From Pseudoflavitalea rhizosphaerae (GTDB taxonomy: Bacteria; Bacteroidota; Bacteroidia; Chitinophagales; Chitinophagaceae), in assembly GCF_003991355.1 (NCBI RefSeq), contig NZ_RCSU01000002.1, positions 739,081 through 803,080 on the forward strand: 64,000 nt of DNA. Direction: 5' to 3'. The position numbers were made by a program, and so were the translations under genes. The notes under the pieces are model-generated. The model was given only the letters and a program-made list of their open reading frames with translations. It made no database searches and was not told the DNA's origin. This document shows positions 36,801 through 44,819 of the stretch, piece by piece. The stretch's first letter is position 1, and each line of letters starts with the position of its first letter.

Positions 36801-37382
36801 AAACAGCAGTATATCGCCAACTCACAACCGAAATGGATCGGCAGCTTCGGTAGCACACTCCGTTACAAGAATTTCAGCCTTGGTTTCCTCTTCGATGCAC
36901 AGCAGGGTGTGTACCGTTACAATCAGCTCGCGAACTTCATGGCTTCTTTCGCATTGCATAAAGGTTCTGAAAACCGCAATGACATCATCGTATTCGATGG
37001 CGTGCTGGCGGATGGAAGCCCCAATACAAAACCTGTTTGGTTAGGTCAGGGTGTAGGCCCGGATGGCGTGAACTATGGTAATGGCTACTATCGTAATGTA
37101 TATCGCGGCGCTTCCGAAACCTTTATCGAAGATGCGTCCTGGATCCGTTTGAGAAGCCTCAATCTTTCATACGCAATCCCCTCCGCGCTGATTCAACGTA
37201 CAGGCTTCCTCAACGGCGCCACGGTGAGCATTTCCGGAAACAATCTCTGGCTGGATACAAAGTACAGCGGCTATGATCCGGAATCCAGTTCCACCGCTTC
37301 AGGCAGCGTGGTCGACGGCTTTGCCGGTTTCACCTACCCTGCTGTACGCAGCTTCCTCGTTTCATTAAACCTTAACTTCTAA
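33852..37382 (+). CDS. SusC/RagA family TonB-linked transporter with STN signalling domain
   Basis: This 1176-residue protein has a long leader (about 1-57), an STN domain (about 62-138, with SLKTALRKIEVATKLFFTYK), a carboxypeptidase-D regulatory-like domain (about 152-230), the plug (TALGIRKEKRALGYSAQEVKG and ALYGLRASTGAIIITTKSGK) and a barrel ending in LNLNF. It imports the substrate of this operon. The downstream genes are a peptidase, serine hydrolases, a sulfur amino acid lyase and a racemase fusion, so the cargo is probably a peptide, as for the RagAB system of Porphyromonas gingivalis. Confidence 0.95.
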   Translation: MNLHQKVPGILLPGIAKSCFPSHLLKGVKLKWLLMRMMILACLLTLNGLLMAGTSSGQDLSKMKMSINLKDASLKTALRKIEVATKLFFTYKTSDIAAFENITYAAENISIDKLLGVLLNNTGLQYEMVKANIIIKKERIAAAANNEAGSRADGGIKGKVTGSTGEPLPNASIVLLGTSIGTAADAMGQFSLSGVKPGNYRLQVSAIGFSTEVRNIVVKDGEVLNLNIQLSEDKSNLTEVMVTALGIRKEKRALGYSAQEVKGDALAASHQTNIVNALQGQAAGLQINSGGGAPGQGAKIILRGINSMDPNRDFQPLFVIDGIPIDNTTDVSDGSSLKGMSNRAADINPDDIETINILKGGAATALYGLRASTGAIIITTKSGKSGKLRASLTSTIGFDKINKYPETQKTYTQGWMNEYDPNSFWSAYGPTVAEAKAEDPTHPDNLFNNYEHGYKNGHSYRTSLNISGGTDKAIFTGAFSQFNQDGIMPFTDYKNYSARIGGEFRFSEKFRFGSSLNYIKSGGRRGDADRYNESLTYFSPRWDIWDYKKPDGTQKTIVGADIDNPIYQLYGKKYIDDVDRIISNSNMLFAPFKWLDISYRLGIDMYNDSRRQTTPGPLGVPDEIYPAGDFYYGRVMEYNIKNFVVNSTVMLNFKNDIGKHLKSSFKVGHDLYNSTRSSVYTQGDTLEVPDFFYLDNTKKRVTKNYQKDYRIIGVFGDWTLSWDNFLFVTFTGRNDWTSTLSKENRSFFYPSASASWVFSENIQLPDWASFGKLRVSVAKIGKDALPYATSTGFNINEPLSNGVLPFVLSNQTGDEKLRPEFTTSYEAGLELRLLRNRIGIDFTYYNNTSKDLIIPVKVPVPSGYDQIYLNSGSIRNQGIELSVTATPVQTTDFSWDMRINYTRNRNKVLSIYPGLTEIPLANHYGYLSATVTQKYVPGYPVGALFGRTYKRYFADGKEDEANLDKSRPIVIGANGFPVLNPASKQQYIANSQPKWIGSFGSTLRYKNFSLGFLFDAQQGVYRYNQLANFMASFALHKGSENRNDIIVFDGVLADGSPNTKPVWLGQGVGPDGVNYGNGYYRNVYRGASETFIEDASWIRLRSLNLSYAIPSALIQRTGFLNGATVSISGNNLWLDTKYSGYDPESSSTASGSVVDGFAGFTYPAVRSFLVSLNLNF

Positions 37383-37392
37383 AACCAGTACA

Positions 37393-38802
37393 ATGAAAAG
37401 AATCTCCTCCATACTCGCAGCTGGGGTTTTAGCAGTAAGCATCGCAGGTTGCGACAAATACCTCGACAAGCTCGATAATCCCAACCTGGTAGTAGAGCCG
37501 CCGCTCAATGGCCTGCTTACCACCAGCACATATCAGACAGCCTATGACGCATTCCTGATGGGTGATATCACTTCCTATTACACTCAATACCTCGCCTCCA
37601 ACAGCCGTGCAAGCGATGGTGATATCTATAACGAGGTGGACTACTCGAACACCTGGGAAAACTTCTACACTGCCATGATGAATATCCAGCAGATGATCAA
37701 CAAGGCAGAAGCGAACAATGCATACAAGCACCTGGGCGTAGGTAAGATCCTCATGGCTTATAACCTCAATATGCTCATCAACAGCTTTGGCGATGTTCCT
37801 TTTTCCGAAGCACTGAAAGGACTGGATCTGCTGATCCCAACATTCGACAAACAGGCCGATCTGCACCAGACCTGCTTCACACTGCTGAACGATGGCATCG
37901 CAGAACTGAACAAAACGGATGTGTCTATGGACCTCAATTCCAGCAACGACCTCATCCATAAAGGCGATGTTCAGGCATGGATCAAAACAGCCTACGCACT
38001 TAAAGCCAGGTTCCTTACCCAGTTCACCAAAACGCCCGACTATGATCCCGCTGAAGTACTGAGCACCCTCACCAATGCATACGGGTCTAACGCCGATGAT
38101 GCAGCGCTTACCGTATTCGATGGCAGAAGCCCCTGGAATGCCGTATCGTACAATAACACCCAACTCAACCTCGATGGCTGGCTGAGTACACAATTTGTGG
38201 ATGCATTGAACGGAACTACTTTCGGAGTGGAAGACCCACGCCTGCCGCTGATTGCCAGTATCACCAAATTCGGCGACTATCGTGGCACCCCCAACGGCGC
38301 AGGACGGATCGGGACCGGTACGGATGATGAAGAATCCTATCTCTGGATCAATGGCTATTATTCGAAAGGCAATGCGCCGCTCTGGCTGGTCACTTACGCA
38401 GAAATGAAATTCATTGAAGCAGAAGCCGCCTTCAGGAGCAATGATCCTGAAACTGCCTATGATGCTTACCTGGACGGCATCAGGCTCCACATGGAAAAAG
38501 TTGGCGTTGACCCGGCAGCCAGGAATGCCTACCTGGGCAATCCCGCTGTATCGGTTGGCAAAGACAATCTTACACTCGACCTGATCTTCAAGGAAAAATA
38601 TGTTGTGATGTTCCTCAACCCAGAAGCATGGGTGGACGCACGCAGGTTCGATTACAAATACAAAGATTTCACGCTGCCGCAAAATGCAGCCATGAACAGT
38701 TTCATCCGCCGGCTGGCTTATCCTACAGTGGAAACGAGCCGGAACGGAAAGAATGTTCCTCCTGTTTCCGGACTTGATGAAAGGCTTATCTGGGATAATT
38801 AA
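37393..38802 (+). CDS. SusD/RagB family lipoprotein of the second SusD type
   Basis: A 469-residue lipoprotein (lipobox I-A-G-Cys20) whose sequence fits the SusD-like family 2 rather than classic SusD: NLVVEPPLNGLLTTSTYQTAY near the start, NMLINSFGDVPFSEAL near residue 125 and LWINGYYSKGNAPLWLVTYAEMKFIEAEAAFR near 310-345. It ends with FMNPEAWVDARRFDYKY-like and RLAYPTVE segments. This type is frequently paired with SusC proteins in operons that carry peptidases. It lies 10 bases after susC and 205 bases before the S9 peptidase gene, with a palindromic element in the gap. Confidence 0.92.
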   Translation: MKRISSILAAGVLAVSIAGCDKYLDKLDNPNLVVEPPLNGLLTTSTYQTAYDAFLMGDITSYYTQYLASNSRASDGDIYNEVDYSNTWENFYTAMMNIQQMINKAEANNAYKHLGVGKILMAYNLNMLINSFGDVPFSEALKGLDLLIPTFDKQADLHQTCFTLLNDGIAELNKTDVSMDLNSSNDLIHKGDVQAWIKTAYALKARFLTQFTKTPDYDPAEVLSTLTNAYGSNADDAALTVFDGRSPWNAVSYNNTQLNLDGWLSTQFVDALNGTTFGVEDPRLPLIASITKFGDYRGTPNGAGRIGTGTDDEESYLWINGYYSKGNAPLWLVTYAEMKFIEAEAAFRSNDPETAYDAYLDGIRLHMEKVGVDPAARNAYLGNPAVSVGKDNLTLDLIFKEKYVVMFLNPEAWVDARRFDYKYKDFTLPQNAAMNSFIRRLAYPTVETSRNGKNVPPVSGLDERLIWDN

Positions 38803-38837
38803 AATTGCAGGGGTGACTAGAAATGACAGAGAGCTGG

Positions 38838-38943
38838 CAGTCGCTCGCCTCCCGGCGAGTGACTTGTATTTAGTCGCCTCCGGCGACGCAGTGTTCGCCG
38901 GAGGCGAACAATTAGAAGTCACTCGCCGGGGGGCGAGCGACTG
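38838..38943. repeat. nested palindromic element (REP/MITE-like)
   Basis: Outer 28-base arms (38838-38865 and 38916-38943) are inverted copies with one mismatch. Each arm is itself a hairpin built on GTCGCTCGCC and GGCGAG[T/C]GAC. Inside them TCGCCTCCGGCGA (38874-38886) and TCGCCGGAGGCGA (38895-38907) form a perfect 13-base stem with an 8-base loop. The element can thus fold as three hairpins in a row or one long cruciform. The 13 bases CAGTCGCTCGCCT recur at the right end of the window, so it is a dispersed repeat. It lies between susD and the peptidase gene and could partly stop or process the transcript. Confidence 0.8.
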
Positions 38944-39007
38944 GGCTCCCTGGTACAGGAAGAAGCGACCTTTCCAGTCACCCCTTCCATCTTACAAACG
39001 ACATCAC

Positions 39008-41101
39008 ATGAAAAAGCTGCTCGTCAGCATTGCTGCTGTTTACTCATTTACATCCGTCTGCGCACAATCCTTTACCCTTGAATCCATCACCCGCTATCCT
39101 TTCATCAGTGAGCTCACTGCCGCTGCCAAAGGATCGCGCATAGCCTTTGCCGTTAATAAGGAAGGACTACGCAATATTTATGTGGCCGAAGGACCACAAT
39201 TCATGCCACGCAAACTGACAGCTTACGATAAGGATGAAGGTCAGGAGTTATCCGGTGTAACCTTAACACCCGATGGCAGCAGGGTGATATTTGTAAGGGG
39301 GGCCGACCATGGCGCGTTTGACGAGACCATTCCACGCAATCCTTCCTCATCGGTCCAGGCGCCTGCTATTCGTTTGTACTCGATTCCCTTTTCCGGTGGC
39401 AATCCAAAATTATTGAGTGAAGGAGATGAAGCCGTTGTTTCACCCGATGGTAAACAAGTTGCATTCATTAAAGCGCACCAGGCATGGATGGTTCCTGTTG
39501 ACGGATCGAAGCCTGCGCAACCACTCTTTTATGATAAGGGGCGAACAAGCGGGCTGCAATGGTCGCCCGATGGCGCTAGAATCGCATTCGTCTCTTCACG
39601 CGGGGATCATTCCTTCATTGGTATCTTTCAGAATAAGAATGCACCGCTCCAATGGATCGCTCCTACTTTTGCGCGCGACGCATCTCCACGCTGGTCGCCG
39701 GATGGAAAAAAACTCGTATTCGTCCGCCGGCCCGCATCAGGCGGCGCTCCTGATTCGCTTACTGTTGAACGTTATCAGCCCTGGTCTGTGCAGGTGGCAG
39801 ATATCACAACGGGTAAGACCACTCAGATCTGGAAGTCGCCCGGAACACCAGCTGGTTCCGTACCGGCTAGCCATGGCCGTTATAACCTGCACTGGGCCGC
39901 AGGCAATCGAATTGTTTTTCTATCAACCCATGATGGCTGGCCACATCTCTATTCCATGCCAGCCGAAGGCGGAGAGGCCATTTTGCTCACACCCGGCAAT
40001 TTCATTGTTGAACATATCAAGTTGAGCGCAGATGGGCAATGGCTCACAGGTAGCGCCAATACAGGCCCCGATACCGCCGACTACGATCGTCGCCATATCA
40101 TCCGCGTTCCTGTGAACAAACCGGAAATGGAACTGATCACAACGGGTGATGGCATCGAAACATTTCCGTTGATCACAGGAAACGGTAAACAACTGGTGTA
40201 CCTCAGCGCTACTGCACAACGCCCTACCCTGCCGGCAGTAATATCTTTTGCGGAAGGCAAACAAAAACTCCTGGGCGAAAACCTTATTCCCGGAGGATTT
40301 CCGGCGAATCAACTGGTAACGCCCAAACCAGTCCGCTTCAAAGCGGCGGATGGGAAAACTGTATTTGGACAAATCTTTTTACCTGATAAAATATCCGGCA
40401 AAACAGCCGCTGTACTATTCGTTCACGGTGGGCCCGAAAGACAGATGTTGCTCGGCTGGCATTACGGCGACTACTATGCGAATACTTATGCATTGAATCA
40501 ATACCTCGTTAGTCGTGGTTTCATTGTTCTCTCAGTGAACTACCGCCTTGGGATTGGATATGGATACGAATTTCAGCATCCTGCCCGCTCCTGGATCTAT
40601 GGCGCTTCCGAATACCAGGATATCAAAGCAGCCGGTGAATGGCTTGCCGCACATCCAATGGTGGATGCCTCCAGGATCGGCGTATACGGAGGCTCTTACG
40701 GCGGATTCCTCACAGCGCTGGCTCTCGGTAGGGATTCAAAATTGTTTGCTGCAGGTGTGGACATTCATGGTGAACATAATCTCACAGTGTTCGGTCCGGA
40801 TATCACAAAGCCTGAACAGGCGCCTGATGTAAGTCTTGCAAAAGCATTGATCTGGCAATCCTCTCCCATTGCCTGGCTCGATAACTGGACTTCTCCCGTG
40901 CTGCTCATCCATGGCGACGACGATGGCAATGTGGAATTCCATCAAAGCACCGACCTTGTCCGCCGTTTCGAGAAAAAAGGTTTCCCATTTGAAAGCCTGG
41001 TAATTCCCGACGAAACACATCACTGGATGAAATATTCAAACCAGTTAAGAGTAGATGCCGCCATAGCGGAATTCCTGGAAAGAAAATTATTGAAGCCCTA
41101 A
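39008..41101 (+). CDS. secreted S9 family (prolyl-oligopeptidase-type) peptidase
   Basis: The 697-residue protein has a signal peptide (to about residue 20). An N-terminal TolB/WD40-like beta-propeller (about 30-420) has repeated LTPDGSRVIF, VSPDGKQVAF, WSPDGARIAF and WSPDGKKLVF strands. A C-terminal alpha/beta hydrolase (about 440-697) carries the nucleophile in GGSYGG (Ser563), the acid in HGDDDGNV (Asp639) and the base in DETHHW (His671). S9 enzymes of this sort release di- or oligopeptides. I start at the ATG at 39008 because it opens the signal peptide; the frame is open back through the palindromic element, but that part is not protein-like. It begins the hydrolytic part of the operon. 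Confidence 0.93.
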   Translation: MKKLLVSIAAVYSFTSVCAQSFTLESITRYPFISELTAAAKGSRIAFAVNKEGLRNIYVAEGPQFMPRKLTAYDKDEGQELSGVTLTPDGSRVIFVRGADHGAFDETIPRNPSSSVQAPAIRLYSIPFSGGNPKLLSEGDEAVVSPDGKQVAFIKAHQAWMVPVDGSKPAQPLFYDKGRTSGLQWSPDGARIAFVSSRGDHSFIGIFQNKNAPLQWIAPTFARDASPRWSPDGKKLVFVRRPASGGAPDSLTVERYQPWSVQVADITTGKTTQIWKSPGTPAGSVPASHGRYNLHWAAGNRIVFLSTHDGWPHLYSMPAEGGEAILLTPGNFIVEHIKLSADGQWLTGSANTGPDTADYDRRHIIRVPVNKPEMELITTGDGIETFPLITGNGKQLVYLSATAQRPTLPAVISFAEGKQKLLGENLIPGGFPANQLVTPKPVRFKAADGKTVFGQIFLPDKISGKTAAVLFVHGGPERQMLLGWHYGDYYANTYALNQYLVSRGFIVLSVNYRLGIGYGYEFQHPARSWIYGASEYQDIKAAGEWLAAHPMVDASRIGVYGGSYGGFLTALALGRDSKLFAAGVDIHGEHNLTVFGPDITKPEQAPDVSLAKALIWQSSPIAWLDNWTSPVLLIHGDDDGNVEFHQSTDLVRRFEKKGFPFESLVIPDETHHWMKYSNQLRVDAAIAEFLERKLLKP

Positions 41102-41112
41102 ACTGATCTGTA

Positions 41113-42696
41113 ATGCATTATTCTAAATACCTGTTGATGGTTTTATCGTTTTCGCTGCTGATGATATCAGCAGCCGCCAGGCAGCAGGAACAAGCACCTC
41201 CCGGCCTGGATGCCTATATTGAAAAAGTGCTGAGAACATTTGAAGTGCCGGGTATGGCCGTGGGTATCGTTCATAACGGCAAGACCATTCTCGCCAAAGG
41301 ATACGGCATCAAAAAGCTGGGCGCCAAAGATCCCGTGGATGCTCATACTTTGTTCTGTATCGCTTCCAACTCAAAGGCATTCACTGCTACTTCGCTGGCC
41401 CTGCTGGAAGAGGAAGGAAAATTGAAATGGGATGATCCGGTGATCGATCATCTTCCCTGGTTCCGGATGTCAGATCCATATGTGACCAGCCACCTGACCG
41501 TGCGCGACCTGCTGGTGCATCACAGCGGCCTGTCTGCTTATGCAGGCGATATGCTGCTGTTCCCGCCTTCAACTTTCAGCAGGAAAGAGATCGTTGAGAA
41601 AATACAACTACTGCCACTGAAACACGATTTCCGGACTACCTATGCATACGACAATATCCTGTACCTGGCGGCAGGAGAACTGATTGCCGCCGTATCTGGC
41701 ATGTCATGGGAAGAATTCGTGAAAGTGCGTATTCTCGATAAAGTGGGAATGAAAGAAACCCTTTCCAGGTTCTCCCTGATGAAAGCAAGCGCCAATGTAT
41801 CGGCTTCGCATAGCCGAAATAATAATGAGATAAAAATAGTGGAAGGATTCTTTGAGCAGGGCATCGGTGATGCAGCCAACCCTGCCGGCGGGATCGCTTC
41901 CAATGCAAATGATATGTGCCGGTGGATGATCACACAGCTGGACTCAGGCCGTACACCAGAAAAAACAGTGCTGTTCAAGCCTTCCACTACCCAGCAATTA
42001 TGGACAATCGTAAGGCCCATGCCAATTACAAAGAATATCCCTGAGATGAAACCCGCACAGATGAACTTCTATGGCTATGCGCTTGGATTCCGCAGCTACA
42101 ATTATGGTAAATACAAAATAGTGGGTCATGGCGGTGCGCTGGATGGTTTTGTGTCTCAGCTGGCCATGGCGCCTGATCTTGGTGTTGGCATTGTGGTGCT
42201 CACCAACCAGGAATCCTCCGGCGCCTATTGGTCTGTGATCTACCATATCCTCGACCATTACATGAAGAACCCTGCGCATGACTGGACATCCGCTTACCGC
42301 AAACAACTCGACAGCAGTATCGCCCGTCAACAACGCAAACTGCAGGAGAACACCATCCCACCTGTTACCGGGGCAACATCACTTGTGCCGGTAAAAAATT
42401 ACGCAGGCAAATACAAAGACCCTTACTATGGAGAGGTGACCATTTCAGAAAACGGAGGGAGCCTCAAAATGGTATTCGATCAGTTGCCCCAGCTGGTGGC
42501 CGATCTGCAATACTTCCAATACAATACTTTTATTGCACGCTTCAGAAATACCGACCTGAAAGGAGACGCCTACATCAATTTTTCCGTTTCCGAAAAAGGA
42601 GCCGTCACCAGCATCACCATGAAAAGCATCAGACCCGATTCCAATCTTTATTTGGAAGACGTAAAACTGGTGCCTGCACTTCCTGGAATAAAATAA
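41113..42696 (+). CDS. secreted serine hydrolase of beta-lactamase class C fold
   Basis: A 527-residue protein with a signal peptide (to about residue 23), then a class C beta-lactamase / D-Ala-D-Ala peptidase-type domain (about 30-385). The motifs are S85-N-S-K88 (SxxK), Y179-D-N181 (YxN) and a GHGGALDGF segment near residue 345 in place of KTG. A C-terminal sandwich (about 425-520, KNYAGKYKDPYYGEVTISE) of the DUF3471 kind follows. Family members act as D-aminopeptidases, D-Ala carboxypeptidases or esterases, so the reaction is open. It is 11 bases after the S9 peptidase gene and 28 bases before a second SxxK hydrolase, which suggests a shared substrate pathway. Confidence 0.9.
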   Translation: MHYSKYLLMVLSFSLLMISAAARQQEQAPPGLDAYIEKVLRTFEVPGMAVGIVHNGKTILAKGYGIKKLGAKDPVDAHTLFCIASNSKAFTATSLALLEEEGKLKWDDPVIDHLPWFRMSDPYVTSHLTVRDLLVHHSGLSAYAGDMLLFPPSTFSRKEIVEKIQLLPLKHDFRTTYAYDNILYLAAGELIAAVSGMSWEEFVKVRILDKVGMKETLSRFSLMKASANVSASHSRNNNEIKIVEGFFEQGIGDAANPAGGIASNANDMCRWMITQLDSGRTPEKTVLFKPSTTQQLWTIVRPMPITKNIPEMKPAQMNFYGYALGFRSYNYGKYKIVGHGGALDGFVSQLAMAPDLGVGIVVLTNQESSGAYWSVIYHILDHYMKNPAHDWTSAYRKQLDSSIARQQRKLQENTIPPVTGATSLVPVKNYAGKYKDPYYGEVTISENGGSLKMVFDQLPQLVADLQYFQYNTFIARFRNTDLKGDAYINFSVSEKGAVTSITMKSIRPDSNLYLEDVKLVPALPGIK

Positions 42697-42724
42697 ATAT
42701 CCATCATCACGAAACTCATATACC

Positions 42725-43606
42725 ATGCCGGGATTATTCACTTTATTGTTTTCTGCCATGCTTTTCAACAATGATACAACAGGGCTTCGTACAGCGCTCG
42801 ATGCCGAGTTCGCCAACCATCCTGAAGGTTATTTTGCCATCGCATTCAAAGACCTTTCCACCGGTAAGACCTTCTTCATGAATGAGCATGCTTCCTTCCA
42901 TGCAGCCAGCACCATGAAAACGCCTGTACTGATCGAAACCTTCCGGCAGGCTTCCAAAGGGAAGTTCAGGATCGAAGACAGTATTGAAATAAAGAATACT
43001 TTCTCCAGTATCGTGGATGGTAGTCCATATTCGCTCGACTCTACAGACGACAGCGAACATGATCTCTATACACATATCGGTCAAAAGTTGCCCGTTTCGG
43101 ATGTGCTGCACCGTATGATCACCAAAAGCAGTAACCTGGCCACCAATATCATGATAGACCTGGTGGATGCCAAAAAAGTAATGGTCACCATGCGCAAGCT
43201 GGGCGCCAAAGATATGAGGGTATTGCGTGGCGTGGAAGATGATAAGGCTTTTGAAAAAGGCCTCAACAATACCACCACTGCGTATGATCTGATGCTGATC
43301 ATGGAACATTTGGAAAAGGGAACTGCGGTGAACAGGAGAGCCAGCGAAGCGATGATCAAAATATTGATGGACCAGCATTTCAGGGATGTGATCCCTGCAA
43401 AGCTGCCGGCAGGTACAAAAGTGGCCAGCAAGAGCGGATCCATTACCGGTATCTGTCATGATTCCGGGATCGTATTCCTGCCAGACGGAAAAAAGTACGT
43501 GATAGTGCTCCTATCGAAAGGGATCAAAGACCACAAGGTAGCTACCAATACACTGGCCAATGCTTCCCGGATCATTTACGATCATTATTTCGGAAAAAGC
43601 AAATAG
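42725..43606 (+). CDS. serine hydrolase of beta-lactamase class A fold
   Basis: A 293-residue protein with class A-type motifs: S62-T-M-K65 (SxxK), S135-S-N137 (SxN) and K236-S-G (KTG variant). An RGVEDDKAFEKGLNNTTTAYDL segment (about 168-189) lies at the omega-loop position but without the ExxLN pattern of true class A beta-lactamases, so it is more likely a peptidase or amidase of that fold than an antibiotic-resistance enzyme. The N-terminal leader (MPGLFTLLFSAMLF) is short; export is likely but the signal peptide is not a strong one. It is the third hydrolase of the operon and ends seven bases before the lyase gene. Confidence 0.85.
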   Translation: MPGLFTLLFSAMLFNNDTTGLRTALDAEFANHPEGYFAIAFKDLSTGKTFFMNEHASFHAASTMKTPVLIETFRQASKGKFRIEDSIEIKNTFSSIVDGSPYSLDSTDDSEHDLYTHIGQKLPVSDVLHRMITKSSNLATNIMIDLVDAKKVMVTMRKLGAKDMRVLRGVEDDKAFEKGLNNTTTAYDLMLIMEHLEKGTAVNRRASEAMIKILMDQHFRDVIPAKLPAGTKVASKSGSITGICHDSGIVFLPDGKKYVIVLLSKGIKDHKVATNTLANASRIIYDHYFGKSK

Positions 43607-43613
43607 TATAAAA

Positions 43614-44795
43614 ATGGATTTCTCGAATTATAAAAAAGGAACACAGGCCGTATGGGCAGGCGAAGATGATCTTTTCACAGAAGGTGCTGTTACTTCGCCC
43701 ATCGTCAACAGTGTTGCATTCTCTTACAAAGACCTGGACCATTGGCATGATGTGGCTACCGGGAAAACAGCAGGTCATATTTACAGCCGCAATACAAATC
43801 CCACAGTTGCAGTGCTGGAAGCCAAGATACAGGTCATGGAAGGCGCTGAAGCAGCTATCGCTTTTTCAAGCGGTATGGGAGCCATCAGCAATACGCTGTT
43901 CAGTTTCCTCACACCCGGTAAACGGGTAGTATCGCTGAAAGACACCTATGGCGGCACCAGCAGGTTGTTCCTCGATTTCCTGCCAGCCTATAATGTGGAA
44001 GTGAAACTATGCAACACCACCGATCATGAGCAACTTGAAGCTGAGATCGCCAAAGGTTGCGATCTGGTCTACCTGGAAACGCCCACCAATCCTACCCTCA
44101 AAATTGTAGACATACAACGCTTATCCACAGCCGCAAAAAACGCGGGCGCTATCGTAGTGGTGGACAATACTTTTGCAACGCCCGTGAACCAGCATCCGTT
44201 ACAACTAGGTGCAGACCTCGTAATACATAGCGCCACCAAATACCTCTGCGGCCATTCTGATGCAATGGGAGGATTGTTATGCGGCAAAAAAGAACTAGTG
44301 GAAAAAGTGTTCCGGTTCCGCGAGATCAATGGCGCCAGCCTGCAGGCCGACCCTGCCTATATGATCGCAAGGGGCATGAAAACCCTGGAACTGCGCATAG
44401 AACGGCAGAATGCATCCGCCATCAGAATCGCGAAATACCTGAAAGCACATCCCCGTGTAAAGGATGTATTCTATCCCGGCCTTGATACCCATAACGGACA
44501 TGACATAGCGAAAAATCAAATGAGCGGCTTCGGCGGTATCCTGAGCTTTTCCCTCGACGGGGGCTATGAGCTCGTGAAAAAATTTTTGCCGGCATTGAGG
44601 TTCACACATCTCGCTGCCAGCCTCGGTTCCGTGAGTACATTGGCAGGGCCGCCACGTACTACCAGCCATGTAGAGCTGACGGAAGAACAAAGAAAACTGC
44701 TGGGCATTCCTGAAAGCCTTATCCGCTATTCCGTGGGCATTGAAAATGTGGAAGACCTGCTGCAGGACCTGGACACCGCCCTTGCATCATTATAA
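43614..44795 (+). CDS. PLP-dependent trans-sulfuration enzyme (cystathionine gamma-synthase/lyase family)
   Basis: A 393-residue cytosolic-type enzyme of the Cys/Met metabolism PLP family. The motifs are YSRNTNPT (57-64), the cofactor-contacting VVVDNTF (Asp184) and the Schiff-base lysine in HSATKYLCGHSD (Lys209), with SLGSVSTLAGPP near residue 340. The YGGTSRLF segment (112-119) carries Gly where methionine gamma-lyases have a reactive Cys, so cystathionine gamma-lyase/synthase or a related C-S lyase is favoured. It has no signal peptide, unlike its neighbours. I chose the ATG at 43614, the family-typical start; an in-frame extension overlaps the upstream gene. Its presence among exported peptide hydrolases suggests that the imported peptide yields a sulfur amino acid, thioether or similar. 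Confidence 0.88.
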   Translation: MDFSNYKKGTQAVWAGEDDLFTEGAVTSPIVNSVAFSYKDLDHWHDVATGKTAGHIYSRNTNPTVAVLEAKIQVMEGAEAAIAFSSGMGAISNTLFSFLTPGKRVVSLKDTYGGTSRLFLDFLPAYNVEVKLCNTTDHEQLEAEIAKGCDLVYLETPTNPTLKIVDIQRLSTAAKNAGAIVVVDNTFATPVNQHPLQLGADLVIHSATKYLCGHSDAMGGLLCGKKELVEKVFRFREINGASLQADPAYMIARGMKTLELRIERQNASAIRIAKYLKAHPRVKDVFYPGLDTHNGHDIAKNQMSGFGGILSFSLDGGYELVKKFLPALRFTHLAASLGSVSTLAGPPRTTSHVELTEEQRKLLGIPESLIRYSVGIENVEDLLQDLDTALASL

Positions 44796-44819
44796 AAGCC
44801 ATCACAGATCAAACAGTAC

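Noticed and set aside
37429..38922. A 497-codon open frame on the minus strand opposite the susD gene
   Set aside because: The plus-strand frame has a lipobox and SusD motifs throughout; the minus frame has a Cys/His/Ile-rich composition with no domain, and is a shadow of codon use.
38753..39007. In-frame extension of the S9 peptidase upstream through the palindromic element
   Set aside because: The frame is only open by chance across GC-rich repeats; the signal peptide starts at 39008 and the extension overlaps the end of susD.
41113..43606. Beta-lactam resistance genes
   Set aside because: The SxxK motifs are shared by peptidases and esterases; the class A-type protein lacks the ExxLN omega-loop pattern, and the context is a peptidase operon under a SusCD regulator.
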